A DNA stretch of 64,000 nt from the NCBI RefSeq assembly GCF_026965535.1, contig NZ_CP114039.1, forward strand, positions 2,914,001 to 2,978,000, in the 5' to 3' direction. Under the pieces are notes generated by a model. The model ran no database searches. It was not told the origin of the DNA and was given only the letters and a program-made list of their open reading frames with translations. This document shows positions 25,799-35,300 of this stretch, in pieces (position 1 is the stretch's first letter; every line of letters begins with the position of its first letter). Made by a program: the position numbers and the translations under genes. The DNA comes from Corallococcus sp. NCRR (GTDB lineage: Bacteria; Myxococcota; Myxococcia; Myxococcales; Myxococcaceae).

Positions 25799-26236
25799 CT
25801 AGAGCACCGGCACCCGGTCAGGCAGGTCCCGAGCGGGCAGGTTGGAGTAATCCGCGTCCAGGTCCAGCCGCACCCGCTGCTTCACGCGCGTGCTCAGGAG
25901 CCCCCGGAGCATGCCCAGGAACCCTGGCGGCGCCGCGATGACCACCTGGTCGAACGCGTGCGTGTCCACGCCCCGGTCCAGGCGGGCGGACAGCTCCCGC
26001 GCGAAGCGCTCGTGCTCCAGCTCCCGTCGGCCGTTGGGCTCGTTCTCCGGCACCGGGCGGTGCAGCGTGCCCGCGTTGGGATTGTCCGCCTGGTTGAACA
26101 GGTCGACGGGCTTGGCTCGGCTCTCGTCATGTTGGAACTGCTCGATGAGGTCCCACTTCTCCGCCTTCGCATCCGTGGCGAAGAGCCGGGCGCGACTCGC
26201 GTTGGCCACCAGGATCCAGAGCCTCTTGTCCGCCAT
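25799..26236 (-). CDS. Host-attachment-like protein (PF10116 family)
   Basis: 145 residues from ATG 26236 with a near-ideal AAGGAGG 8 bases upstream. KRLWILVANASRARLFATD is the family start, and DQVVIAAPPGFLGMLRGLL followed by VKQRVRLDLDADYSNL is the typical C-terminal half. The family was named from an Agrobacterium protein required for attachment to host cells, but most members in soil bacteria have no proven role. The fold resembles part of the peptide release factor eRF1/Pelota central domain. No signal peptide. Confidence 0.8.
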   Translation of the reverse strand: MADKRLWILVANASRARLFATDAKAEKWDLIEQFQHDESRAKPVDLFNQADNPNAGTLHRPVPENEPNGRRELEHERFARELSARLDRGVDTHAFDQVVIAAPPGFLGMLRGLLSTRVKQRVRLDLDADYSNLPARDLPDRVPVL

Positions 26237-26657
26237 CTTCACGCCTCCTTGTCCCTTGAGGGATGCGGACCCCCACCGGCCCCGGCAAGCTTCCCGCACC
26301 GAGCCGACTCCCCGCCGCGCGGTGGCCAGGCGGCCTGTCCGCCGCCCCCTTCGCGGGAGCGGGAACACGAACGGAAACACTCTGAGTGCCCCCCGGTGCC
26401 TGACGACCTCCGCCCACGTTGACCCGCCGCATCCAAGCGGCGACCATCGTGCGCCGGGGGATTTGGACGGGAGTGGGTTGTATGGAGAAGTATTTCAATG
26501 TCCGTGGACTGAAGGTGCGCGTTCGCCGTACATGCCACCTGTCCATCCGGTACACGGCGGGTGAATCGTCACGTGCCGAAAGTTTTTCCGTCTCTCGCGC
26601 GATAGATGCCCTCCCGTGGGTTGCAGGGTCGCCCGGTCATGGAAACCTGATCCTCCC
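26237..26657. other. Divergent intergenic region
   Basis: 421 bases between the leftward attachment-like gene and the rightward kinase gene. The right half (26450-26650) is clearly AT-richer than coding DNA here, fitting a promoter region for the kinase. A short open frame from ATG 26482 lacks a ribosome binding site and codon bias and is not called. No RNA gene was recognised. Confidence 0.45.
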
Positions 26658-28187
26658 ATGGGCACCGACGACCTCCTCGCTCACACAGTCCTGTCCGAAT
26701 CGGGTGACGCCGTGACCGACGGTGGCGGGGCGCCAGTCATGATGTCTCCGGCCGGACAGGAGGCGCAGGAAGGCGCGGTGCTGGGCAACTACCAGCTGGA
26801 GAAGCTCCTGGGCGAAGGGTCCATGGGCCGCGTCTTCCAGGCGCGGCACGTGCGGCTGGGGCGCCAGGTGGCGCTCAAGGTGCTCAAGCCGGAGCACGCG
26901 CGGGACAGCTCGTTCGTGCAGCGCTTCTTCCAGGAGGCGCGCACCGTCAATCAGATCAACCACGAGCACATCGTGGAGGTCTTCGACTTCGTGGACGAGT
27001 CGCCCGACGGGCACGTCTACTGCGTGATGGAGCTGTTGCGCGGGCAGAGCCTGGCGGCGCTCCTGAAGGAGGAGGGGCTGACGCTGGAGCGCGTGCAGCG
27101 CATGGGCGTGCAGGTGTGCGCGGCGCTGGGCGCGGCCCACCAGGTGGGCGTGGTGCACCGGGACATCAAGCCGGACAACCTCTTCATCACGCAGCGCTCC
27201 GGGCAGCAGGACTTCGTGAAGGTGTTGGACTTCGGCGTGGCGAAGCTCATCACCACGCAGACGGGCGTGAGCCTCACCGGCACGCTGGACGGGACCATCA
27301 TCGGCACGCCGGCGTACATGGCGCCGGAGCAGGCCGCGGGGCTGCCGGTGGACGCGCGCGCGGACATCTACGCGGTGGGCAACATCCTCTACGAGATGCT
27401 CTCCGGCCACCCGCCGTTCCAGGCGTCGGCCTTCGGGCAGCTGGTGGTGCAGATCATCACCCAGCCGCCGCCGGCCCTGCCGTCGCATCTGCCCTCGGGC
27501 GAGCGCGTGCCGCAGGAGCTGGCGCAGCTGGTGATGCGCTGCCTGGCGAAGGAACCGGAAGCGCGGCCGCAGCAGCTGGCGGAGGTCACCACGGCGCTGC
27601 TCCTGATGCCCACCGCGCCGGACCCGGAGCCGCGTACGGAGCCGCTGGTGGAGGAGGCGGAGCGGCCCACCCTGCGCATGCGGGTGCCGGGTCTGCTGCG
27701 CTCCCGGCGGCTCCAGGTGTCCGTGGGGCTGGCGGCGCTCGCGCTGGTGTCCGGCATCACCACGTGGACGGGGCTGCACTCGATGCGCGCCTCCCATGCG
27801 GAGCAGGCCGCGGCGGCGGTGGCGTCCAGCCCGGATGCGGCCGCGCGAGGGACGGCGGTCGCGGGCGCGGCGGATCCGGTGACGCTCACGGTGCATTCGT
27901 CGCCGCCAGGCGCGAAGGTGGTGCGCGTGGACACCGGCGAGGAGCTGGGCGTCACGCCGCTGACGAAGGCGCTGAGCCGGCAGGCCGTGCCGCCACAGTT
28001 GCGTGTGGAACTCGCGGGCTACGTTCCGCTGGAGCGGGCGGTGGATTTGAAGCAGGGTGCCGCCGCCGCGGAGTTGTCCGTGCCGCTCGTGAAGGCGAGC
28101 GCGGGACCGCGTCGTGCCCCCGCGCGTGCGCCGGGCCGCAAGGGAGGAAGCAGGGATGCGGTCATTGATCCGTTCGCGTCGCAGTGA
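26658..28187 (+). CDS. Membrane Ser/Thr protein kinase with C-terminal PEGA domain
   Basis: 509 residues from ATG 26658. The Hanks-type kinase domain spans about 45-310: LGEGSMGRVF glycine loop, VALKVLK catalytic Lys, HRDIKPDN catalytic loop, DFGVAK metal-binding loop and GTPAYMAPEQ activation segment, all intact. A single membrane helix lies at about 355-375 (VGLAALALVSGITTW), so the remainder is extracytoplasmic. Residues about 415-475 form a PEGA domain (LTVHSSPPGAKVVR...GVTPLTK), common in surface-sensing proteins. The downstream TPR gene overlaps the last 32 bases, pointing to a kinase/partner unit. Confidence 0.92.
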   Translation: MGTDDLLAHTVLSESGDAVTDGGGAPVMMSPAGQEAQEGAVLGNYQLEKLLGEGSMGRVFQARHVRLGRQVALKVLKPEHARDSSFVQRFFQEARTVNQINHEHIVEVFDFVDESPDGHVYCVMELLRGQSLAALLKEEGLTLERVQRMGVQVCAALGAAHQVGVVHRDIKPDNLFITQRSGQQDFVKVLDFGVAKLITTQTGVSLTGTLDGTIIGTPAYMAPEQAAGLPVDARADIYAVGNILYEMLSGHPPFQASAFGQLVVQIITQPPPALPSHLPSGERVPQELAQLVMRCLAKEPEARPQQLAEVTTALLLMPTAPDPEPRTEPLVEEAERPTLRMRVPGLLRSRRLQVSVGLAALALVSGITTWTGLHSMRASHAEQAAAAVASSPDAAARGTAVAGAADPVTLTVHSSPPGAKVVRVDTGEELGVTPLTKALSRQAVPPQLRVELAGYVPLERAVDLKQGAAAAELSVPLVKASAGPRRAPARAPGRKGGSRDAVIDPFASQ

Positions 28188-28881
28188 GCCCCGGGCCCTG
28201 AGCCTGGCGCTCGCGCTCGCGCTGGGGACGCCGTTCCCGGCGGTGGCGGCGGAGGATGCGACGGCCACCGCTGCGGACGACCAGGCGCGGGAGAAGTTCT
28301 CCGAGGGCAACCTGGCGTACGACCTGGGCGAGTTCGACCGGGCGCTCAAGGCCTTCAGCGAGGCGTACCGCCTCAAGCCGTTGCCCGCGTTCCTCTTCAA
28401 CATCGCGCAGTGCCACCGGCAGCTGAACAACCCGTCGCGCGCGGCCTTCTTCTACCGGCGCTACCTGTCGCTGTCGCAGGGGGAGCCGGCCAACGCGGAC
28501 GTGGTGCGCGAGCTCATCGCGGAGATGGACACGAAGGCGCGCGTCCAGGAGGAGCAGCGCCGGGAGCGCGAGCGCTTCGCCCGGGACCGCGAGCTGCAGA
28601 AGGCGCGCGAGCAGGCCGCGCTGGCGGAGGCGAGGGCCAACGAGGCGAGGCTCGCCGCGAACCCGTCCGCCGCGCCGGAGAAGGACGGGGCCTCCCAGGC
28701 CCTGGCCATGCAGGTGCCGGACGCGTCCGTGAAGACGGAGGCGGAAGCCTCCAAGCCGTGGACGCGCCGCTGGTACGTCTGGGCGGGAGCGGGCGCGGTG
28801 GCGCTGCTCGCGGGCGGCGCGGTGTGGGTCGCCACGGCGCCCAATCCTCGGGACACGACGCTCGGCACCGTGGGGCGGTAG
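28156..28881 (+). CDS. Secreted/membrane TPR protein, kinase partner
   Basis: 241 residues from ATG 28156 with GGGAGGAA upstream; the start lies inside the end of the kinase gene. A signal peptide covers about 1-31 (LALALALGTPFPAVAA). Residues 40-110 hold two or three TPR units (FSEGNLAYDLGEFDRALKAF; LPAFLFNIAQCHRQLNN). A charged helix (about 125-170) follows, and a membrane helix near 210-228 (WAGAGAVALLAGGAVWVA) anchors the C-terminus, leaving a short tail. TPR proteins of this layout often accompany PEGA kinases in myxobacteria and may assemble in the envelope. Function is inferred. Confidence 0.82.
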   Translation: MRSLIRSRRSEPRALSLALALALGTPFPAVAAEDATATAADDQAREKFSEGNLAYDLGEFDRALKAFSEAYRLKPLPAFLFNIAQCHRQLNNPSRAAFFYRRYLSLSQGEPANADVVRELIAEMDTKARVQEEQRRERERFARDRELQKAREQAALAEARANEARLAANPSAAPEKDGASQALAMQVPDASVKTEAEASKPWTRRWYVWAGAGAVALLAGGAVWVATAPNPRDTTLGTVGR

Positions 28882-28900
28882 GCGGCGGTCCGAAGCCGCC
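28881..28900. terminator. Possible terminator between convergent genes
   Basis: GGCGGC (28881-28886) and GCCGCC (28895-28900) form a short 6-bp hairpin in the 35-base gap between convergent stops. It is GC-rich without a T-tract, so support is modest. Confidence 0.3.
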
Positions 28901-28916
28901 GGCTCCGCGCGGGCCT

Positions 28917-29450
28917 TCAGCGCTGCGGCGGTGCGGCGGCCTGCGCCAGCACCTGCGCGGCGATGCGGCCGATGCGCGCGTGGAATGACGGGGCGTCGTG
29001 GAAGGTGAGGCGCACGTCGCCCACCTTCAGCTCGTCTCCCGTTCGCAGCAGGCGTGGTTGTTCCGCCTCCAGCGCTTCACCGTTCACCGTCACCGGTCGG
29101 GACTGCGCCAGCCGCTCCACCTTCCAGCCGCCGTCCGGCGTGGGGTGCAGGGCGAGCTGCTCGCGCGACACCGTGGCGTCGTTCACGACGAAGGTGTTGT
29201 GCGACGCGCGCCCCAGCTTCAGGGGGCCTCGGTCCGCCACCCCCATCAGCTCGAAGCACAGCGCGTCGCCCGCGGGCAGGCAGTCGCGCAGGTCCATCAT
29301 GGGCAGCCGCGTGGCCGCCACGTTCTGCTCCTCGGGGACGTTCCACGCACCCGCCTCCCACACCAGCCACGCGTGCGGGTACTTGGCGTTGAACTTCTCC
29401 TGGAGTGCCATGTGCTGCCGGATGAGCAGCGAGAGCAACAGGGCTCGCAT
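28917..29450 (-). CDS. FHA domain protein
   Basis: 177 residues from ATG 29450. The C-terminal half (about 80-160) is a forkhead-associated domain: KLGRASHNTFVVNDATVSREQLAL has the phosphothreonine-binding Gly-Arg and Ser-Arg pairs, and PVTVNGEALE gives the conserved Asn-Gly. The N-terminal half is helical with no known domain. FHA domains read phosphothreonine marks written by Ser/Thr kinases; three kinase-related genes lie within a few kilobases, so it may relay one of their signals. It is convergent with the TPR gene. Confidence 0.87.
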   Translation of the reverse strand: MRALLLSLLIRQHMALQEKFNAKYPHAWLVWEAGAWNVPEEQNVAATRLPMMDLRDCLPAGDALCFELMGVADRGPLKLGRASHNTFVVNDATVSREQLALHPTPDGGWKVERLAQSRPVTVNGEALEAEQPRLLRTGDELKVGDVRLTFHDAPSFHARIGRIAAQVLAQAAAPPQR

Positions 29451-29539
29451 GGCCCAGTCATAACCCCATCCGGCGCTTCCGCGTCGCCCGGATGGCCCTC
29501 CAGGTGTCCACGAGTGGGCGAATGGGCCGGCCCGAAAGA

Positions 29540-30394
29540 CTACAACCGGGCAACGACCGCCTTCGCCATCCGCTCCGCCGCGCCCGCGTCCATGGGCAGG
29601 AAGAGGCACGGCTCCGTCACCTCCACCTCCTGCAGCCGGGTGCGCCCTTCGTTGTCCGTGGCCACGTCCACGCGCGCGTACAACAGCCGAGCGCCCCCGG
29701 ACGCCTCCATCACCTCGTGCGCCAGCCGCTGCTCCTCCGCGTCGTCCGGCGTGAAGCCGTGCGGCTCCGCGAAGCCCCGGGGCGCGGTGGTCAGCGTGGG
29801 CGGGCGGCGCACCGCGTGGCTGAAGACGCCGTTGAAGAAGATGTATGAGCGCTCGCCCTCCGTCTCGAAGGCGCGCAGGTAGGGCTGCACCATCACGTCC
29901 CCCTCCTTCGCCAGCTCCGCCACCTTCGCGCTCGCGTCGTCCCACCCCTCGCGCCGGACGATGAAGACCTTGAGCCCGCCCGCCGCCACCGCGGGCTTGA
30001 GCACCACCGCGTCCCAGCCGCGCTCGCGCGCCGTCGCCGCCACGTCCAGCGTCCCGCCGGGCGGCACCCAGACGGTGGGCGTCAGGGGCAGGCCCTTCGC
30101 CTCCAGCGTCTTCAGGTAGCCCTTGTGCGTGTTCCACCGGAGCACGTCCGCCGGGTTGAACAGCCGCGTGACGCCGCCCACACGGTCCGCCCAGGCGACG
30201 AACTCCTCGCGGCGCAGGTGGCTGTCCCAGGCGTTGCGCACCACCGCCGCGCGCACGCGGCTCCAATCCACGGTGGGGTCGTCCCAGATGACCGGCCGCG
30301 CGTCCAGGCCCAGCGCCTGCAACGCGGGCACCAGCGGCGCGTCCAGCGGGTTCATCTGCGGCAGTCCGGCGTAGGTGATGACGGCGATGTCCAA
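29540..30394 (-). CDS. ATP-grasp family enzyme
   Basis: 284 residues. The N-terminal DIAVITYAGLP is a pre-ATP-grasp strand-loop; VVRNAWDSHLRREEFVAWADRV is typical of small RimK/glutathione-synthetase-like members. WDAVVLKPAVAAGGLKVF provides the ATP-binding Lys and Gly-rich loop; DVMVQPYLRAFETEGERSYIFF gives the second nucleotide motif; LQEVEVTEPCLFL holds the metal-binding Glu residues. Such enzymes ligate a carboxylate to an amine or thiol using ATP, often on peptides. The substrates are unknown, and no precursor peptide gene was seen nearby. Confidence 0.85.
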   Translation of the reverse strand: MDIAVITYAGLPQMNPLDAPLVPALQALGLDARPVIWDDPTVDWSRVRAAVVRNAWDSHLRREEFVAWADRVGGVTRLFNPADVLRWNTHKGYLKTLEAKGLPLTPTVWVPPGGTLDVAATARERGWDAVVLKPAVAAGGLKVFIVRREGWDDASAKVAELAKEGDVMVQPYLRAFETEGERSYIFFNGVFSHAVRRPPTLTTAPRGFAEPHGFTPDDAEEQRLAHEVMEASGGARLLYARVDVATDNEGRTRLQEVEVTEPCLFLPMDAGAAERMAKAVVARL

Positions 30395-30470
30395 GGTGGC
30401 GGGCTCCAGGCGACGGGAAACGCGCCGCGTTCTAACGCGCTCCCGTGTCCCGCGCAGCCACGTCCCCGGC

Positions 30471-32078
30471 TCACGCCATGCGCGCCAGGGGCTGCTTCCC
30501 CTGGGCCGCCGTCTCCACGGTCTCCTGCTTCAGCTGCTCCGCCAGCGTCTTCGCCTCGCGCGCCACCCGCCCCAGCTCCCCCTGGCCGTGAGGGAAGGGG
30601 GCCGCGGGGCCCTCCAGCGCCAGCAACTGCTGCCGCAGCGTGGCACCATTCGGCGTGCGCTTCGCCGGGTCCTTCTGCAAGAGCTGCATGACGATGAGGT
30701 CCAACGCCAGCGGCACCGCGGGGTTGAGCTGCGAGGGCGGGACGACCTCCTGGTCCACCGCCGCGCGCAGCAGCACCTCTTCTGAATGTCCGCTCAGCGC
30801 GCGCCGGCCGGTGAGGGCCTCGTGCAGCGTGAGCCCCAGGGCGAAGAGGTCCGCGCGCCCGTCGATGTCATGGCCCATGGCCTGCTCCGGCGCCATGTAG
30901 CCCAGCTTGCCGCGCACGCTGCCGGCCACCGTGAGGTTCGCGCGCGCCGCGTCCCGCGCGATGCCGAAGTCCGACAGCTTCACCTCGCCAATGCGCGACA
31001 CCAGGATGTTGGGCGGGTTCAGGTCGCGGTGGACCAGCCGCAGGGGCACGCCGTCCGCGCTGGTGCGCCGGTGCAGGTAGTCCAGCGCGCTCGCCAGCTC
31101 CGCGGCGAGGAACGTCGCGGCGGACAGGGGCAGCGGCCGGCGGTCCCGCGGCTTGAGCAGCGCGCTCAGGGGCAGCCCGTCCACGTACTCCATGGCCAGG
31201 AAGTAGGTGCCGCCGTGGCGGCCCAGGTCGAACACCTGGACGATGTTGGGGTGGTAGAGCGACGAGCACAGCTCCGCCTCGCGCCGGAACATGGTCACGA
31301 AGGCCGCGTCGTCCGCGTACGACGGCAGGATGCGCTTCAGGGCCACCTGCTTCTCGAAGCCGCCCTCCGGCGAGTACGTGGCCCGGTACACCTCCGCCAT
31401 GCCGCCCGCGCCCACGCGCTCGTGCAGCACGTACTTGCCCATGACCTCCTGCTCACGCAGCGCCGCGAGCGCGCTGCGCGTGCGCTCCAAGAAGTGCCGC
31501 GCCAGCGTCGCCGTCAGCGCGCCCGTGGCCACGAAGAAGAACGCGCGCACGCAGATGAACAGCGGCCCCAGCGTGACGAGCGGCTCCTCCGGCAACAGCG
31601 GCCGCACGAAGCCGAAGTAGAGCGCCAGGTACTCCGCCGCCACCAGCGCGCCCGCGGCCAGCCCCAGGCGCGGGTTGCTGCGCAGGCCCGCCAGCGTCAC
31701 CAGCGTGCCCCAGATGACCAGCGTGGGCGCGGTGAGCGCGTACACGGGACCCTTGAAGTGCAGGTCGAACGCCAGCACCACCGCCGGGATGCTCACTTCG
31801 ATGAAGACGTTCAACCACGGGATGGCCGGGTGGAACGCGCCAGAGCGCAACACCCACCACATGCAGCCGTAGTAGCCCGACAGGACCGTGGACAGCCCCA
31901 TCAGCGCGAGCGTCAGGTCCCACCCCATCGCGGGCCCCAGCGCCGCGGCCACCACCACGCAGATGGCGGACAGGATGCTCATGAAGCGCGCCACGGACAG
32001 CTCACGGGCCTGCGCGTCACGGCGCAGGTGCGCGTCCAGGAAGCGCGACACGGTGCTGGATGGATTCCGGGTAATCAT
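30471..32078 (-). CDS. Ser/Thr protein kinase with N-terminal multi-pass membrane domain
   Basis: 535 residues from ATG 32078. Residues about 28-210 hold six or so hydrophobic helices (LSAICVVVAAALGPAMGW; TLALMGLSTVLSGYYG; FFFVATGALTATL), forming a membrane sensor in front of the kinase. The kinase domain spans about 222-490: GAGGMAEVY, VALKRIL, VHRDLNPPNIL, LSDFGIAR and GKLGYMAPEQ. In the catalytic loop the usual Lys after HRDL is Asn, a substitution family that is frequent in myxobacterial kinases. Other catalytic residues are intact. The topology, membrane domain first, is the reverse of the kinase at 26658. Confidence 0.9.
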   Translation of the reverse strand: MITRNPSSTVSRFLDAHLRRDAQARELSVARFMSILSAICVVVAAALGPAMGWDLTLALMGLSTVLSGYYGCMWWVLRSGAFHPAIPWLNVFIEVSIPAVVLAFDLHFKGPVYALTAPTLVIWGTLVTLAGLRSNPRLGLAAGALVAAEYLALYFGFVRPLLPEEPLVTLGPLFICVRAFFFVATGALTATLARHFLERTRSALAALREQEVMGKYVLHERVGAGGMAEVYRATYSPEGGFEKQVALKRILPSYADDAAFVTMFRREAELCSSLYHPNIVQVFDLGRHGGTYFLAMEYVDGLPLSALLKPRDRRPLPLSAATFLAAELASALDYLHRRTSADGVPLRLVHRDLNPPNILVSRIGEVKLSDFGIARDAARANLTVAGSVRGKLGYMAPEQAMGHDIDGRADLFALGLTLHEALTGRRALSGHSEEVLLRAAVDQEVVPPSQLNPAVPLALDLIVMQLLQKDPAKRTPNGATLRQQLLALEGPAAPFPHGQGELGRVAREAKTLAEQLKQETVETAAQGKQPLARMA

Positions 32079-32316
32079 GTCCCCCCACTCTAGAACGTGG
32101 CAGGACGCGTCATCCGCCTGCTCCCCCACACGTTGGGTGCGCTCCTACCACACCTGACGGCACACGGGAGGCCTTTGGAGCCCCACGAAGTGGACTTCAG
32201 GGGTCAGGTATCGCTGAAATGTTGCACCCCCACCCCACGCGGCATGCGAGGCACGGGGGGGCTTTCCTCGTCGCACCCGTTCCTTCTTCAGGCACTGCCT
32301 TCGGGCAGGAGGCTTC

Positions 32317-35300
32317 ATGCGCAGCTCCCCCCGTCTATTGCTGGCCGCCCTGGGCGCGGTCCTTCTGTTGGGCAGTGCCTGTAGTTCGGATGATCCCGAG
32401 GTCCCTGCGGCGGTCTGCGGTAACGGCAAGAAGGAGGGGGCCGAGCAGTGCGATGACGGCAACACCACCGGCGGAGATGGGTGCGAAGCGAACTGTACCA
32501 ACACGCCCGTGAAGTCGGAGCAGTGTTGGGCCACGCCTCCCGCGCCGCTCGCGAACGGCGCGACCTGTGAGGTGACGAAGGCGGGCACGGCGGGCACGCT
32601 CTTCACGGGCATCATCCTCAAGGACGGCCAGACGCTGATGGGCGGCCAGGTGCTGGTGGACGCCCAGGGCGTCATCACCTGCTCCGAGTGCGACTGCTCC
32701 AAGGCCGCGGGCGCCGCGGAGGCCACGGCGGTGTCGTGCCCCACGGGCGTCATCTCCCCGGGCCTCATCAACCCGCACGACCATATCACCTACCCGGGCG
32801 CGCCGCTGGCGAGCACCAGCACGGAGCGCTACGAGCACCGCCACGACTGGCGCACGGGCAACAACAAGCACACCCGGCAGAACAACCCGTCCAACTCCAA
32901 GGCGGACGCGGTGCGCTGGTCGGAATTGCGCCAGGTGATGGCGGGCACCACCTCCATCGCGGGCGCGGGCGGGCAGGCGGGCTTGCTGCGCAACCTGGAC
33001 GTGTCCACCACCGCGCAGCAGGAGGGCCTGTCGGAGCCGTACGCGGACTCGGACACCTTCCCGCTGGGGGACAGCAGCGGCACCACGCTGACGGACTCCT
33101 GCTCCTACTCCTCGTTCCCGTCGTCCTCGACCATCACCGGGCGCACGTCCGCGTACCTGCCGCACATCGCGGAGGGCATCGCGTCCACGGCGCAGAACGA
33201 GTTCCGCTGCCTGTCCGAGGGCGCCGGCAACGTGCTGTTCCCGCGCTCGGCCATCATCCACGGCGTGGCCTCACCGCGGCGGAGATTTCGCAGATGGTGG
33301 CGCACGGCACGGGCCTGGTCTGGTCGCCGCGCTCCAACATCTCGCTGTACGGCGACACGGCGATGGTGACGACCTACAAGCGGATGGGCGCGTCCATCTC
33401 CCTGGGCACGGACTGGATCCGCTCCGGCTCCATGAACATCCTGCGCGAGCTGCGCTGCGCGGATCACCTCAACACCACGCGCTACGCCAAGACCTTCACG
33501 GACGAGGACCTGTGGCGCATGGTGACGGCCAACGCCGCGGACGTGGTGGACTTCTATGAGCGCGTGGGCCGCATCGCCCCGGGCAAGGTGGCGGACCTGG
33601 CCATCTTCCGGGTGGGCGCGAACATGGCCTCTCCGTTCCGCGCGGTCATCGCCGCGGAGCCGGCGGACGTGGTGCTGACGATGCGCGGCGGCAAGCCGCT
33701 CTACGGCGACCAGGCGCTGGTGGACGGCCTCAAGGGCACGGACGCCTGCGACGCGCTGGACGTGTGCGGCACCGCGAAGGCCGCGTGCGTGAAGTCGGAG
33801 ATTGGCAAGACGCTGGCGGAGTTCCAGGGCTCCCAGGACACCCGGGGCCTGTACCCGCTGTTCGCGTGCGGCACCCCGGAGAACGAGCCCACCTGCGAGC
33901 CCTCGCGCAACGCGGTGAACACCAGCTTCCCGGTGGCCGCCGTCAACGGCTCCACCGTCTACTCGGGCGTGGCGAGCGCGGCGGACGCGGACGCGGACGG
34001 CATCGAGGACGCCGCCGACAACTGCCCCACCATCTTCAACCCCGTGCGCCCCATGGACAACGGGCGGCAGCTGGACACGGACGGCGACGGCGTGGGTGAC
34101 GCGTGCGACCCGTGCCCCCTGGAGGCCGGCACCACCGCGTGCCAGGCCTTCCGCGGCGAGGACGACGACCACGACGGCGTGCCCACCTGGCAGGACAACT
34201 GCCCCTTCGTGGCCAACGCGGACCAGAAGGACACGGACGGCGACGGCAAGGGCGACGTGTGCGACGGCTGCCCGGATGACGCGGCCACGTGCTCGGTCAC
34301 GGACCCGTCCGACTTCGACTACGACGGCATCACCAGCGCCACCGACAACTGCCCGCTCGTGGCCAACCCGGACCAGAAGGACTCCGACAACGACGGCGTG
34401 GGCGACGCGTGCGACGCGTGCCCGGTGGCCAACCCCGCCGGCGCCGCGTGCGCCACCTCCGTCTACGACGTGAAGGTGACGCCGCGCTTCGGCAACCAGT
34501 CGCTGGTGGGCACCAAGGTGGCGGTGGACGACGTGGTCGTGACCGCCGTGGATGCGAAGGCGGAGCGCGGCTACTGGGTGCAGGTGGCGAACTACCCGGC
34601 GGGCAAGGGCGCGGAGAACTCCGGCCTCTTCATCTACAGCCTCAAGGCCGACGTCGCGGTGGGCGACAACATCCGCGTGGAGGGCACGCTGAAGGACTAC
34701 TTCGGCCTGCTGGAGGTGATTGACGGCAAGGTGACGAAGCACAGCGCGGCCAACCCGATGCCGGCCCCGGTGGTGGTGCGCACGGAGGACATCCGCACCA
34801 ACGGCCCGAAGGCGAAGGCGCTGGAGGGCGCGCTGGTGGAGGTCCACAACGTCTTCAACACCCGCCTGGAGAACACCAACCGCGAGTTCATCGTGGACGA
34901 GAACAAGGCCGGCAACCCGGCGTCCTCGGGCCTGATGGTGGACGACCAGGCCTTCGCCTATGCCCCGCAGGTGCTGGGCACGGAGTACACCACGCTGCGC
35001 GGCGTGCTCACGTTCAACTTCAACGACCACAAGCTGGTGCCCCGGAGCGCGGCGGACATGGTCATCCCGCTGCCGCCCCTGCCGGCGCTGACGGGCTTCA
35101 CGTCCGGCGGCTTCGCGCGCGTGGGCGGCGCCCAGGCGATTCCGCAGCCCCTCACCGTGACGATGGCGAACGCCTACCCGGTGGACGTCACCGTGGCCAT
35201 CAGCTCCAGCGACGCGGCGGCCCTGACCGCGGCGGGCGGGCAGGTGGTGATTCCCGCGGGCCAGACGAGCGCCACGGTGGCGCTGGAGGCGAAGGCTCAG

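Noticed and set aside
26482-26715. Short open frame in the kinase upstream region
   Set aside because: No ribosome binding site, poor codon bias, and it overlaps the kinase start.
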